Positions 1 to 10,529 are shown, counted from the stretch's first letter. The stretch: DNA of 64,000 nt from Agapetus fuscipes (GCA_951799405.1 OX637339.1:18910001-18974000); one strand, 5' to 3'. Program-made: numbers and translations. Notes: generated by a model not told the origin, from the sequence alone.

Positions 1-230
1 TTACCAGAACTAAGCAATCAAATTTGATGTTTCAATCAAATATTGATTGGAGGTTGGTGCAACAGGCCCTTAAAATATATATTTGGGAGTTTTAATACAA
101 TTCAATTGAGTTTCCCCTATCACATAAATTATTTAATAAGTAATAAAGAAGGTTTTCTAGTTTACTTGTTCACATTAAAGTACACAAACTGGCCTAAACA
201 ATTATAGGGTTTTTATGGTCAAACGGCGAA

Positions 231-372
231 TTCCTTGACTTACAGGCTGGTATGAGGCTGACCAGTGACCACCCATGCTGTAGAAAATTGTTCACTTTGC
301 CAATGTTACCCCTGTTTCAGGGAAGTTCGGCAAGAGTTGCAGTGCTATGTTAATTTGAGATTTGGGGTTTTA
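231..372 (+). repeat. Rep-1 copy, 3'-truncated
   Basis: It begins with the family start TTCCTTGACTTACAGG, then the gaggctgacc and tttgccaatg blocks, and stops after gatttggggtttt where a LINE tail begins. It carries an extra 7 bp (agtgacc) in the gaggctgaccaccc segment, shared only with the copy at 60541. Confidence 0.75.
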
Positions 373-825
373 TAATAATAATAATTAGACAATTTGTATA
401 CAGCGCCGTTTAGTGGCACTAGCCCCCCCAAGGGCGCTTTTATGAGTTGAAGCTTCTGTTAAACAAATGTGTATTAAGCAACTTCCTAAAACTGACAACA
501 CTGGTCTCTGTTCTCAACTCCAGAGGTAGACTATTCCAGCAGGATGGACCAGCCGAACTAAAAGCCCTGTCTCCGAAGCCGGTTCTGTTCCGTCGAAGAG
601 GCAGTTGAAGCCTGTTTACGGCGTCACTCTGTGCAGAACGAAGAGTGCATCGTTTTCCACCTATCTGGTCGACTCTGCACAGTTCACACAAGTACGATGG
701 GGCAACTCCTCTGAGGGCATTAAAAACAGAAACACATATTTTGTACTCAATGCTCTCTGGGACCTGCAGCCAATGAAGGCGCCGCAACAAAGGAGAGACA
801 TGGTCAGTTTTTCGTCCTCCTAAAA
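373..825 (-). mobile_element. LINE-a: 3' end of a CR1/L2-like non-LTR retrotransposon
   Basis: On the minus strand this encodes the C-terminal end of a reverse-transcriptase polyprotein. Visible landmarks are LRRLHWLQV, APSYLCELC, GDRAFSSAGPSCWNSLPLELR and SFRKLLNTHLF, which is the usual order after the RT domain in CR1/L2-type LINEs. The coding part is open from 790 down to 440. A short 3' UTR follows (aagcgccctt, then cactaaacggcgctgtata) and ends in an ATT-repeat tail at about 376-390. The element is 5'-truncated, with no RT palm or endonuclease. The same 3' end recurs at 4146-4214 and 41850-42205. Confidence 0.8.
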
Positions 826-1371
826 GTAATTTGGCTGCAGCATTAAAGACGGAATGCTATGTTGTAGGTTTACATGTAGGATTGCAGTTTATATGAATTT
901 TAAATGTAATATATCATTGCAGCTTAGATTATAGACAGCAAAAATCACATCCTCCCTTTTGACAGTTTGATTGTAAAGGCGCGATCGGGAATGGTGGTAG
1001 AATGACCTTTCTAGAAAACATTTGTCTCAAAAGAGTGACGTCAACGGGGTTGTAGACCCTATCACCCCATCACTCCCCAATCGCCTCTAACGTAATATTT
1101 GCTCCCCCAAGAGCCCGCATCGCCTCCCAGGAAGACAATCGCCCCAAGGTTGGGAGCCACTGCACTAGATCTAGATGTTCTTTGAATGAATGTGTGTAGA
1201 TAATTTTTTCTTGGGATTTCACTTTTAGAATACATTACTGGTTTTTGAGTGTTTTTTTTCTGTCATTGATTCATGCCCACGATTTGGATTTCAAACTGTA
1301 AGTCATGGTAATCTGATGCAAGTTAAAAGCACGCGTGAAATATGAATTTCATGGTAAAATTGCATATTTTC
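826..1371. other. No recognisable feature
   Basis: Mixed-composition spacer. I see no open frame, no tRNA-like box pair and no inverted termini. Confidence 0.5.
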
Positions 1372-1617
1372 TAAAATCTATCTAAGTTGCAAAGATATAC
1401 TAACATTCAAAGCTCATGCCCACAAACAAACACATGTAGTTGGCGCTTACAAATGATGAATGTATACTAACAAATTAAATCCAAACCTCAAATGATCATA
1501 AACCCCGCAACTCTTGCTGACCTTCCCTGAAACAGGGGTGATATTGGCAAAGTGAACCTTTTTTTGTTGCAGTATAGGTGGTCAGCCTCATGTCTACCAA
1601 CCTATAAGTCAAGGAGT
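1372..1617 (-). repeat. Rep-1 copy
   Basis: Near full length. Reading from the low coordinate, it shows the reversed tail (ctaagttgcaaagatata), the block around ccttccctgaaacaggggtg, and the reversed start (cctataagtcaagga). Confidence 0.8.
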
Positions 1618-1724
1618 TCAAACTATGAATCACATCCAACTATATAAAACAAACAAACACAATAAGATCAAAATCTACAAAACATTTCTAAAAAAATAAA
1701 ATTGAAAAATTCAAAGCCTTTGCC

Positions 1725-1882
1725 TTAACCGCCTACATAATAGATCCACCCCATTTTTTTCAGTCCTTAAATACTTTTTTTCATTTCATCCAGAGTCATA
1801 ACCTCTTTCATAGAAGCTCTCCTTTTATTTATGACTCTGGATATCCCATTCATTCAGAATTTCAGGAATTTGGTCCATCCAT
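1725..1882 (-). mobile_element. LINE-d relic (3' end of a non-LTR ORF)
   Basis: The reverse complement matches the plus-strand copies at 42700 and 62620: gggatatccagagtca, then ggagagcttctatgaaagagg and tatgactctggatgaaatgaa. In those copies it encodes a KEVCKDRKKW-type C-terminus. Here the frame is broken. Confidence 0.6.
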
Positions 1883-1883
1883 G

Positions 1884-2206
1884 CCGGTCGATAGCTCTGC
1901 TCTAGAGTGCTTGCACTCCATGCCGTGAGCTCGGGTTCGAATCCCACCGAGGGTGTCAGAAATAATTTCCCGTTTCGGTGTTTATTTCAAACCCCAAAAT
2001 AAAAATACCGGCAAGGCTTACTCAGCCTTCACAAGAAATGAGTACCAGCTCTCTCGGGAGCTGGGAAACCCCCACTTCAACTGAAGTGGTTGGCGTAAGG
2101 CCGGCCCCCTTACCTGTAAAAATAAATAGGTTCAACTCGCCACATGCGACCCCTTCGGAGATAACGCGGCAAGAAGTTACACCATATGTGTAGCTTAGTT
2201 GCGTTT
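1884..2206 (+). mobile_element. SINE-A copy (tRNA-like head), full length
   Basis: The head has a tRNA-like pol III promoter: an A-box region (ggtcgatagctctgctctagag) and a B box (gggttcgaatccc) about 45 bp later. The body holds the blocks tttcggtgtttatttcaaa, gccttcacaagaaatgag, cttcaactgaagtgg and ggccggcccccttacctgta. It ends gtgtagcttagttgcgttt. The sixteen-plus other copies in the window are read against this one. The family origin from a tRNA is inferred from the box spacing; the exact parent tRNA is not determined. Confidence 0.85.
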
Positions 2207-2431
2207 ATGCCTTTCTAGGTCTTCCACGACATCCATATATTCTTGCAGCATATACCTACTTTCTTCGTCAGTCTTTCATCGCTAATTCTCTCCTTGCTAG
2301 GTTCAACAATCTAATGAATACTGCCGTTTGGCTTCATGAAACAGGAACCTTTTAGAGAAATTTTCAGATGGATTAATTTTCCACAGACCGTCGTAACAAA
2401 CTTCCTTTAATCTTCACTTTCTCTTACACCA

Positions 2432-3315
2432 CATCGCACGCTTAATAATAAAGAGCAATAACTCAAAACTACTAACTTCTACTTACTAGTACTAACTTCA
2501 ATGATCCACCCTTTCATTAATCGGACGATTTCACAAGAAGACATAATATCGTCCTTCTGTACAACTGGAGCTAGAGCGACATCTATGGATAATAATAATA
2601 ATATTAGGATGATTTATTTGGTGAGCGCTGTTTTTGTGTGTATCACACCTCAAGAGCCCTCTGCGAGCTTGGTCGTCGCTGTAGAAAGCGCCCATTCTCA
2701 AGCAAGACCCAGCTGTTGTAAGGTTGGATGGACCTTTCAGTGACCGGTCTTTGGTAAAGGTTTATGAATTTTTCTACTCAGCGAACAGCACATTCGAAAT
2801 ATAAATGGTATCTTTTTTGTGCTCCGCCGGGATCCGAATCCACAACCTTCCATTTACGAGTCCGAAGTGTTGCCACTACGGACTACGAACCGGTGTATCT
2901 CCGAAGGTTACTAAAAATATCTACAACCTTCGGCCTCGATCTTACAACAACAATTCAACAGTTCGTGGTTCCTCCTTATAAAGGACACACGTCTCCTGAA
3001 GACGTCGGATATGACTCCGACGAAACGTAGAGAAAATCGTTCTTCTCTTTTGCACGGTCAGTAAAATCCGTTTGTTTCATTCTTTAAAATAACTCAAAAA
3101 TTGGGAGAATCAATATTCTGTAATAAAACGCAAGAACAATGCGAGAAAAATAGGTAGAATGCGACAGCCTTTCAATTTGGACGAATATGACCGAGATAAA
3201 ACATCAGTCACCTTTTTCATCCCATACAAGTTGTACTGGTTGTCTGAACTTCAAACGTGATTTCCCAACATTCTTCTTTTTTGAGTTTTTGCTCTTTATT
3301 ATTAAGCGTGCGACA
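2432..3315. mobile_element. Mariner-like MITE split by a 619-bp insertion
   Basis: The left terminus (atcgcacgcttaataataaagag) lies at 2432 and its inverted counterpart ends near 3315. The interior from 3088 on matches the intact copy at 5763-6017. The insert 2469-3087 is flanked by the duplicated 12-mer aataactcaaaa (2457-2468 and 3088-3099). It carries a SINE-B copy plus an unrelated segment containing gtctcctgaagacgtcgga, which resembles sequence near 17330. Confidence 0.65.
2588..2893 (-). mobile_element. SINE-B copy, ATT tail, tRNA unit only
   Basis: Read on the minus strand it runs from the tRNA-like head (B box ggattcggatcccggcgg) to the (ATT)n tail at 2588-2602. The 5S-derived unit seen at 59832-59953 is absent. 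Confidence 0.8.
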
Positions 3316-3468
3316 TTTTCTCTATCAAATTGATTCCTAACCCTATCACTCCGTTTTTTCCCGATCATACTTCTTAGATAGTCCATTTCCACAGTATGGT
3401 CAAGTATTGTAATAAACCGAGGTTTATAAACCTCAAGTTCAAAAATACCCAGTCAAGGAATATAAATA

Positions 3469-3722
3469 TTCCTTGGTTTATAGGTTGGTATGAGGCTGAC
3501 CACCCATACTGTAAAAAAATGGTTCACTTTGCCAATGTCACCCCTGTTTCAGGGAAGGTCGGTAAGAGTTGCAGGGCTTATGTTCATTTGAGATTGGGTT
3601 TTGTATATTGTAGGTCCACATGCGGCACGTGTGAGTGCGAAATTATGCGTGTCTGCTTGTGGGAATGCATTTAATATGAATCTCAAGTGATACAATATCT
3701 TTGCAACTTAGATTTAGATTTA
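3469..3722 (+). repeat. Rep-1 copy, full length
   Basis: It shows every family block in order: start ttccttggtttataggttgg, ggttcactttgccaatgtc, cccctgtttcagggaagg, cacatgcggcacgtgtgag, gtctgcttgtgggaatgca, and the tail cttagatttagatttaga. Confidence 0.85.
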
Positions 3723-3896
3723 GAGGTACTCCAATTTCCGGGGACTTTCTCGCGCAGCCAGTTTCACAACGTTCTATAGCAATGACCGAGCTCGCACAGG
3801 GGTCTTGAGGTGTGATTGCAGTTACATATCTATTTTCTAAGTTAACAAAAGAAAATAAATACTGAACTAAACAAAAAACTGAAAACAACTTAAATT

Positions 3897-4277
3897 GACC
3901 GGTCCGTAGTTCAGTGGTAACACTTCGGACTCTAAATGGGAAGGTTGTGGGTTCGAATCCCGGCGGAGCACAAAAAATGTACCATTTATATTTTCAAATT
4001 TGCTATTCGCTGGGTTGAAAAATTCATAAAACCTTCACCAATGACCGGTCACCAAAGGTCCATCCAGCCTTACAGCAACTGGATCTTGCTTGAGTATTGG
4101 AGCTTTGTAGCGACGACCAAGCTCGTACACCTCTGCGGCACTATAAGCGCCCTTGGGGTGGCTAGTGCCACTAAACGGCGCTGTATACAAATTGTCCAAC
4201 AATTATTATTATTATAACAAGTGTCATAGACCCCTAGAATCTAGGGAGTCTTTCACACAGGATTTCTCAAAAAAAAG
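3897..4277 (+). mobile_element. SINE-B copy, type-2 tail, with a LINE-a insertion
   Basis: The head is accggtccgtagttcagtgg with B box gggttcgaatcccggcgg. The 3' end is the second tail type (ctctgcggcact ... aacaagtgtcatagac ... poly-A). About 70 bp of LINE-a 3' end with its ATT tail (4146-4214) sits between cactat and aacaagtg; intact copies such as 8981-9307 lack it. Confidence 0.8.
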
Positions 4278-4599
4278 TTTACAAGTAGTTAGTATAAAGT
4301 TATGGTAATCAGCATTATAGTAAAGTACTTTAGTGAAATTCAGTCCAATTTCCGGGGACTTTCTCGCGCGGACAGTTTCACAACGCCACCGAAATAGACG
4401 CATCCTGAATATATTTTCCGATCCACCGACTGTGAACATTTTCCGATCCGAATACAAGTATATGATAAGTTATTTCCTGTGTTTTAAGCGGGCATCTCAT
4501 TGCACGTAGCTCATGTGCTGAGTACGTACACATCAAGGGCTCCTAGCAACAGGCAGCGACACTAATCTTATTCCTGATCTGTCGTTCTCAACATGGTCA

Positions 4600-4830
4600 G
4601 TGCTTAAGTTGTTGAGGACAGTTAGCAAGTCGTTCTCTTAGTGCTTGTTTCTCTGTCTCCAACCGAGGTTATTTCACATGAGCAATATGTGTATTTTCAT
4701 TGAACCAATGTGTCTTATAAATGCCGGAAATTGATTTTGAGAATATTATAAACAGCTCTCGCATTATCATGTTTTAGTTTTTTTTTTCTTGGCGCAGATT
4801 GTGTAGAATGTGATTCTTAAGACAATTCCA
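4600..4830 (+). repeat. Dispersed repeat, shared with 31610-31800
   Basis: The segments ccaatgtgtcttat, acatgagcaat and cagattgtgtagaat occur in the same order and similar spacing at 31610-31800. No coding potential or terminal structure is seen. Confidence 0.45.
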
Positions 4831-4878
4831 TTTAAAGTTAATCTTTAAATCAAATGGTAGATACGTTAAAGAAGCGCT

Positions 4879-5190
4879 TGGGGGACGAGTTGGTAGAGTG
4901 CTTGCATTGCGTGCGAGAGCTCGAGTTCGAATCGCACTGAGGGTGTCAAAAATGATTTTCCATTTCGGTGATTATTTCAAACCCAAAATAAAAATACCAA
5001 TGAGGCTTAATCAGCTTTCACAAGAAATGAGAACCAGCCCCTTGGGAGCTGGGAAACCCCCACTTCAACTGAAGTGGTTATCGTTAGGCTGGCTCCTTAA
5101 CGTGTAAAAATAAATAGGTTCTACTTGCCACATTCTACCTCCTCATGGATAACGGGGCAAGAATTTACATCAATGTGTAGCTTAGATACG
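4879..5190 (+). mobile_element. SINE-A copy, head degraded
   Basis: The head is shifted (gacgagttggtagagtgc) and the B box is mutated (gagttcgaatcgc). The body and the cttcaactgaagtgg block are intact. A separate 3' fragment of the family follows at 5243-5290. Confidence 0.75.
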
Positions 5191-5242
5191 TAGTTCTTAT
5201 GAATATTTTTTCATTGTATTTGTATTGAGTTCCATGGCACGG

Positions 5243-5290
5243 GTATAACGCGGCAAGAAATTACACTTTATGTGTAGCTTAGTTGCGTTT
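5243..5290 (+). mobile_element. SINE-A 3' fragment
   Basis: Only the last 48 bp of the family are present: ataacgcggcaagaaattac to tagcttagttgcgttt. Confidence 0.65.
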
Positions 5291-5314
5291 TATATAAGTA
5301 ATGTATCACACTAT

Positions 5315-5487
5315 CAGTACCCCGAGTACGAGTTGCATGTTTAGCATACGTTTAAATACTTTCCAACACGCAACTTTAAACATGCAGCTCGTACTCGGGG
5401 TACTGAAACCGAAGTTTAAATATTTCCGTAAACTTTTACTTTATTACTCCAGTGTTGCTTAATATGCAACTCGTACTCGGGGTACTG
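5315..5487. repeat. Three-armed inverted repeat (CAGTACCCCGAGTACGAGTTGC)
   Basis: One forward arm (5315-5340) and two reverse arms (5380-5405 and 5463-5487) share a 22-25 bp sequence starting cagtaccccgagtacgag. The outer pair would bound a 173-bp MITE, but I cannot see a convincing target duplication. Confidence 0.6.
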
Positions 5488-5680
5488 TATGAGCAATTTG
5501 TCTTTGGTCTGTGCAGAGACACTTTGCCTGCAGATGACTTAATTACTAAACGACTTGCAGGCTGTCCTTGTGGGAACATGGCATACTGGATTCTCATGGA
5601 CAACTTACTGTTTTAATAAAATATTTTAATGGTATCAAAGTGATTGGGTAACATAGAACACGCGCTGCATACATACTTGT

Positions 5681-6238
5681 ACCGGTCCGTAGTCTAGTGG
5701 TAACGCTTTGGACTCGTACATGGAAGGTAGTGGGTTCGAATCTCGGCGGAGCACATCACAATATATCGCACGTTTAATAATAAAGAGAAATAACTCGAAA
5801 ATTGGGAAAATCGATATTTTGTAATAAAACGCAAGAACAATGCGAGAAGAATAGGTAGAATGCGACAGCCGTTCAATTTGGACGAATATGACCGAGATAA
5901 AACATCGGCCGCATTTTTCATCCCATACAAGTTGTACTGGGTGTCTGAACTTCAAACGTGATTTCCCAACATTCATGTTTTTTGAGTTATTGCTCTTTAT
6001 TATTAAACGTGCGATATCATTTATATTTTCAAATATGCTCTTCGTCGGGTTAAAAAATTAATATACCTTTACCAAAGGCCGGTCCCCAAAGGTACATGCA
6101 GTCTTATAGAAACTGGGTCTTGTTTGAGAATTGGCGCTTTCTATAGTGACGACTAAGCTCGTAGAGGGCTCTTGAGGTGTAATTTACACAAAAAAAGCGC
6201 TCACCAAATAAATAATCGTAATATTATTAGTATTATAA
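5681..6238 (+). mobile_element. SINE-B copy, ATT tail, interrupted by a MITE
   Basis: The head is accggtccgtagtctagtgg with B box gggttcgaatctcggcgg. After gcacatcacaa the element is broken by the MITE at 5763-6017. It resumes at catttatattttcaaatatg and runs to an ATT-rich tail. Confidence 0.8.
5763..6017. mobile_element. Mariner-like MITE inside SINE-B
   Basis: Terminal inverted repeats of about 30 bp (atatcgcacgtttaataata and its complement) enclose about 190 bp without coding capacity. The host SINE sequence places the insertion in an AT stretch. The flanks are consistent with a TA (or ATAT) duplication, as made by Tc1/mariner transposases. Confidence 0.7.
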
Positions 6239-6269
6239 AAAATATATGTTATTTCTTTTCTATAATCAA

Positions 6270-6467
6270 ACTGTAAAAAGAAGTTCACTTTGCCAATGTC
6301 ACTCCTGTTCCAGGGAAGGTCAGCAAGAGTTCCAGGGCATATGCTCATTTGAGTTTTGGGTTTTTATATTGTAAATCCACATTTTTATACGTGTATGTTT
6401 GTGAGAATGCACGTAATATGAATCTTAAATGTAATATATATTTGCAGCTTAGATTATAGATTTAAAG
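6270..6467 (+). repeat. Rep-1 copy, 5'-truncated
   Basis: It starts at actgtaaaaag and ends cagcttagattatagattta. About 40 bp of the 5' end is missing. Confidence 0.75.
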
Positions 6468-6790
6468 TGGTGATATCTTTGCAAACTTACATGATAGATG
6501 AAGGACGCAGTATTTAAAAAAAAAAAGTCAAATGGATTAACAGTAAAACGTTATTTTGGTATATTTTAACATGCCAGTCGAATTAAACTATAAAATAAAT
6601 AACTGAATCTATGAAATATGCATGGGCCTCTTACCTGGAGGTTGGAATCTATTCTAGAGTTACAGCTTGCATTATTTATAAGTACATTAGAGAGAACACT
6701 GCATGGATTATCTGGAATGTATTTATCTACCAACGTTCCCGAAATGTAATTAGAATGATTTAACGTAGCGACGACGATCAAGCTCGTAAA

Positions 6791-7051
6791 AAGGTCGATA
6801 GCTCAATCGGTAGAATGCTTGCATTCCATGCCGAGAGCAAGGGTTTGATCTCAAAGGTTTACTCAGCCTTCACAAGAAATGAGAACCAGCCCCCCCGGGA
6901 GCTGGGGAGCCCGCACTTTAACTGAAATTGGTTGGTGTGAGGCCGGCCCCCTTACCTGTAAAAATAAATAGTTCCCGAAGCGCCACATGCGACCCCTTCG
7001 GGGATAATGCAGGCAAGAAGTTACACTTTATGTGTAGCTTAGTTGCGTTAG
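6791..7051 (+). mobile_element. SINE-A copy with internal deletion
   Basis: The A-box region is well kept (ggtcgatagctcaatcggtagaatg). The B box is degraded (gggtttgatctc), and about 50 bp after it are deleted, up to ggtttactcagccttcac. Confidence 0.75.
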
Positions 7052-7337
7052 TTGCGTATTCCTATTCTTAAAAATAAAAATAAAAACATAGCGAAATTCT
7101 GACGTAAAAAGTATCAAGAAATACAAATACTTGGTTTTGTTAGATGCACGTTTTTGTGTACAGACGATGGTCATGGTTTTCGGTATATTTTGTATGCATC
7201 ACCAAGTATAATGATCTGCACACAACGACTGTGCAACAGATTATTCAGAACACGAGAAAATCCCGCGGAGATTACGGGGAAATAGGTCTATATAAATAGC
7301 AGACGCATTTTGAGCCTTAATTCTGGATATTTACAGT

Positions 7338-7880
7338 GCTATTCTTGAACAATTTAGTCGTCCGTTGAGCCCACGCTTTGACAAACTAATGATGCCTGGG
7401 CTGGAAGTCTCATCACCATGGTAATTCTTACCTACCGAATATTGGACCGGTCCGTAGTCCAGTGGCAACACTTCGGACTCGTAAATGGAAGGTTGTGGAT
7501 TCAGATCCCGGCGGAGCACAAAAAATATACCATTTATATTTCGAATGTGCTCTTCGCTGAGTTGAAAAATTCATAAACCTTTACCAAAGACCGGTCACTG
7601 AAAGTTCCATCCAACCTTACAACAACTGGGTCTTGCTTGAGAATTGGCGCTTTCTATAGCGACGACTAAGCTCGCAGAGGGCTCTTGAGGTGTGATACAC
7701 ACAAAAACAGCGCTCACCAAAGAAATCATCCTAATATTATTATTATTATCGGTAATATTTTTATGAAGACTCAAAAGCTGTTCACTTGCGGCCATTTTGG
7801 ATTGACAGGTCTGCAGACAAATGCATCATTAGTTTTTCAATGCGTGGAGTCAACGGACGACCAAAATGTTTAAGAATAGC
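7338..7880. mobile_element. MITE-G (long terminal inverted repeats) split by SINE-B
   Basis: The left end is gctattcttgaacaatttagtcg and the right end is its complement finishing at gaatagc. The terminal repeats are about 45 bp. A SINE-B copy lies at 7445-7752. Two uninterrupted relatives are at 45181-45417 and 55050-55286. Confidence 0.7.
7445..7752 (+). mobile_element. SINE-B copy, ATT tail, tRNA unit only
   Basis: Runs from ggaccggtccgtagtccag to an (ATT)3 tail. It sits in the middle of MITE-G and is bordered by cgaatatt on the left and cggtaatatt on the right. Confidence 0.85.
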
Positions 7881-7905
7881 CCCGTTAGAATTTACGTTAA
7901 AAAGT

Positions 7906-8150
7906 CTCTTGATTTGTAGGTTGGTATAAGGTCGACCACCAATACTGTTATTTACTATCATTTTTCACTTTGCCAATGTCACCCCTGTTTCGGGGAAGAT
8001 CGGCAAAAGTTGCAGTGATGATGTCCATTTGAGGCTTGGATTTTGATTCGTAAGTACACTTGCAGCATTTGCAAGCGCTAACTTGCACGTGCCTGCTTAT
8101 GGGCATGCATTAAATATGAATTTAAAATGTGAATGTATCTTCGTAACTTA
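7906..8150 (+). repeat. Rep-1 copy
   Basis: Full length but diverged: start tcttgatttgtaggttgg, middle cccctgtttcggggaagatc, end cttcgtaactta without the repeated tail. Confidence 0.75.
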
Positions 8151-8179
8151 TCAAAATCCGAAACGCCAATAAACACAAA

Positions 8180-8272
8180 CCTGCAACCCAACAAATAGAA
8201 CCATTGGCAAAGTGAACCAATTTTTACAGTATGGGTTGTCAGCCTCACACCAGCCTACGAGTCAATCAATTA
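8180..8272 (-). repeat. Rep-1 5' fragment
   Basis: About 90 bp of the family's 5' third in reverse (ggcaaagtgaacc, then gggttgtcagcctcacacc, then gtcaatcaa). It follows a plus-strand copy. Confidence 0.6.
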
Positions 8273-8639
8273 CAAAATATTCATAATCCTTTTCCCTAGC
8301 AACCCGGCCGGGTGACGACACACAATATTGTCCATGCTGATCCACGTGCGAACCTTATTTTATTTAGTTTTAACATTTAAAAAGTTGCTATAATAATATA
8401 TAGCCATTTTACAACAGAAAGAATAAACCTAGAAATAAATTCTACGAATAAAAAGTATCCTAATTTTATTATCACTTCTCAGTTCTTGGATATCAATAAA
8501 TTTCAATAGTTAACTACGATTTTTTATTATGTTTAAGTAAAAAAACCGGCACATCTTACAAAAGAATACAATAAATTATTTAGAACAGATAAGACAGCTT
8601 TAAATTTCTAAGAAAAAAAAACATCACAGTTCTCTTGTA

Positions 8640-8880
8640 AAGGTAGTGCTTTATTGAAAGGTAAAATGAAGAAGTGGCATATTAAGCTAACATGGGTTAC
8701 TCAGATAAATACTGATTTTTTTCTATTTTCTACGAGAGGAAAATTAAGTTGTGAAAATTCTGTAGTTTAGAAGTTTGCCATGAGTTTTTTTTCATAACTA
8801 GTTCAATTACTATGATAAATTATAAACAGTAAAATGTTGTATCTACGATTTCTCAAATCAGTTTTGCCTTAAAGGTGGCT
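8640..8880 (+). mobile_element. MITE-H copy
   Basis: Shares the blocks ctgtagtttagaagtttgcc, ctagttcaattactatga and atttctcaaatcagt with copies at 25045, 31240, 54535 and 57880. The most complete copies have inverted ends built on aaaggtaaaactgaataag. Non-coding. Confidence 0.6.
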
Positions 8881-9341
8881 CCTTGATTGATAGATTGGTA
8901 TGAGACTGGACCCCCGTACTGTAAAAATTGGTTCACTTTTGCCAACGCCAGCCCGATTTCAGGGGAGGTCGGCAAGAGTTGGACCGGTCCGTAGTCCGTA
9001 GTGGCAACACTTCGGACTCGTAAATGGAAGGTTGTGGATTCGGATCCCGGCGGAGCACAAAAAATATACCATTTATATTTCAAATGTGCTCTTCGCTGGG
9101 TTGAAAAATTCATAAACCTTTACCAATGACCGGTCACCAAAGGTCCATTCAGCCTTACAGCAACTGGGTCTTGCTTGAGTATTGGCGCTTTGTAGCGACG
9201 ACCAAGCTCGTACACCTCTGCGGCACTACAACAAGTGTCATAGACCCCTAGAGTCTTTAGAATCTAAGGAGTCTCCCGCACAGGATTTCTTAAAAAAAAA
9301 AAAAAGTTGCAGGGTGTATGTTAATTTGATATTTGGGTTTT
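8868..9341 (+). repeat. Rep-1 copy split by SINE-B
   Basis: The 5' part, 8868-8980, ends ggcaagagttg. The copy resumes after the SINE at gttgcagggtgtatg. The family reads cggcaagagttgcagg across this point, so the SINE insertion duplicated agttg or slightly more. Confidence 0.75.
8981..9307 (+). mobile_element. SINE-B copy, type-2 tail
   Basis: The best uninterrupted example of the tail ctctgcggcactacaacaag ... gagtctcccgcacaggattt plus poly-A. The head has a small duplication (tccgtagtccgtagtgg). Confidence 0.85.
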
Positions 9342-9413
9342 TATAATAATAATATTAGGATGATTTATTTGGTGAGCGCTGTTTTTGTGTGTATCACACC
9401 TCAAGAGCCCTCT
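9342..9413 (-). mobile_element. SINE-B 3' fragment
   Basis: Only the ATT tail and about 60 bp upstream of it are present (tgtgatacacacaaaaacag read on the minus strand). Confidence 0.7.
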
Positions 9414-9482
9414 CTTTTTTTGTAGTTATACAAAGTTGTATTTTTTCAAAGTTGTAATTTATGTTGTAGTTATATACAAATC

Positions 9483-9620
9483 GAGCGTAAAAGAAGAAAA
9501 TGCACGAAAAAGGTGATGGATTTGAATGAATTTAAAGAGGAATAATAAGAAGAAATGGAGGCAGCTTTGTAGAGGCCCTAGTCACCCCTAGCGGAATGGC
9601 GACAAAGTTATAGTTATAGT
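9483..9620 (+). mobile_element. LINE-c 3' end relic
   Basis: Matches the end of the copy at 18190-18460 (gagcgtaaaagaagaaaatgc to cccctagcggaatggcgac). It finishes in the family's short repeat tail, here agttatagttata. Confidence 0.65.
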
Positions 9621-9621
9621 C

Positions 9622-9735
9622 ACAGAGGTTCACATGGGGCATGTGCGAACTTACACGTGTCTGTTTGTGGGCATCCATTTGATATGATTCTCAAATGTTA
9701 GCACATCTTTGCAACTTAGATTACAGATTAAATTT
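9622..9735 (+). repeat. Rep-1 3' fragment
   Basis: Retains cacatggggcatgtgcga, gtctgtttgtgggcatcc and the tail cttagattacagatta. Confidence 0.7.
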
Positions 9736-9759
9736 ATTGTAGAACCCACGTAGATCGTA

Positions 9760-10320
9760 ACAATGCCTACTAGATTAAAACCACGTTCTAAGAAAGTAAA
9801 AAAATTATGGCTACACAGAATTCTTAGTTCTTGGATTACAAATGTCATACTTATGTCGAAGAAGTTGAGTGACCAACTTGATTATGTGCAAAGGAGGGCA
9901 GTGAAGTTGATCAATGATCCTTCTCTGATATCCGATCTGCAGCCGCTCCAGCACAGAAGAAAAGTTGGAATGCTCAGTCTTTTTTTTATCGATATTACCA
10001 CGGAGCTTGTTCTAATGAGCTCCATTCATCAGCCCCTCTCCCTCGCATTTCAGAAAGGGAAACTCGTAGTACGACTCTCATTCATCCCTTTGCAGTCGAT
10101 CTCAAAACTATGAGAACTTGGCGTTTTCATGACTCATTCCTTTGCCTGATCCTTTGGAATGATCTACCGGTATCAGTGTTCACTTCCCAATTTAATCCGG
10201 TTTTATTCAAAAACCAACATCAATCGCCACTTCCTTGCAACGCCTCACGACAGAAGCAACAACACAAGAAACACCTTCCAGGGTGACAAGACTTTCAAGA
10301 ATTGGGGAGCCTTAAAAAAA
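9760..10320 (+). mobile_element. Jockey/CR1-type LINE, C-terminal fragment
   Basis: The frame from 9763 to 10113 encodes a post-RT segment with LDYVQRRAVKLINDPSLI and LQPLQHRRKVGMLSLFF, a typical order in insect non-LTR retrotransposons. After a frameshift the homology continues (gcctgatcctttggaatgat, then atcaatcgccacttccttgc). Not a host gene. A second copy is at 58495-58770. Confidence 0.7.
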
Positions 10321-10529
10321 AATTAAACATGTTCAACTTTCTGATACTTTTTTCGTTTGTTACAACATCAATAAATTATTGTGAACAGATAAAGTCGAGC
10401 TGAAATTTCGTAGAATAGACGAGACGATATTATAGTTTAAGAGGTTCGTACGAGGAAAATCATCTCCTGAAATGATTCTGTGGAGGAGGGAGGGGGGGGG
10501 CAGGACGATGTGTGGATAAACCTTTGCGA

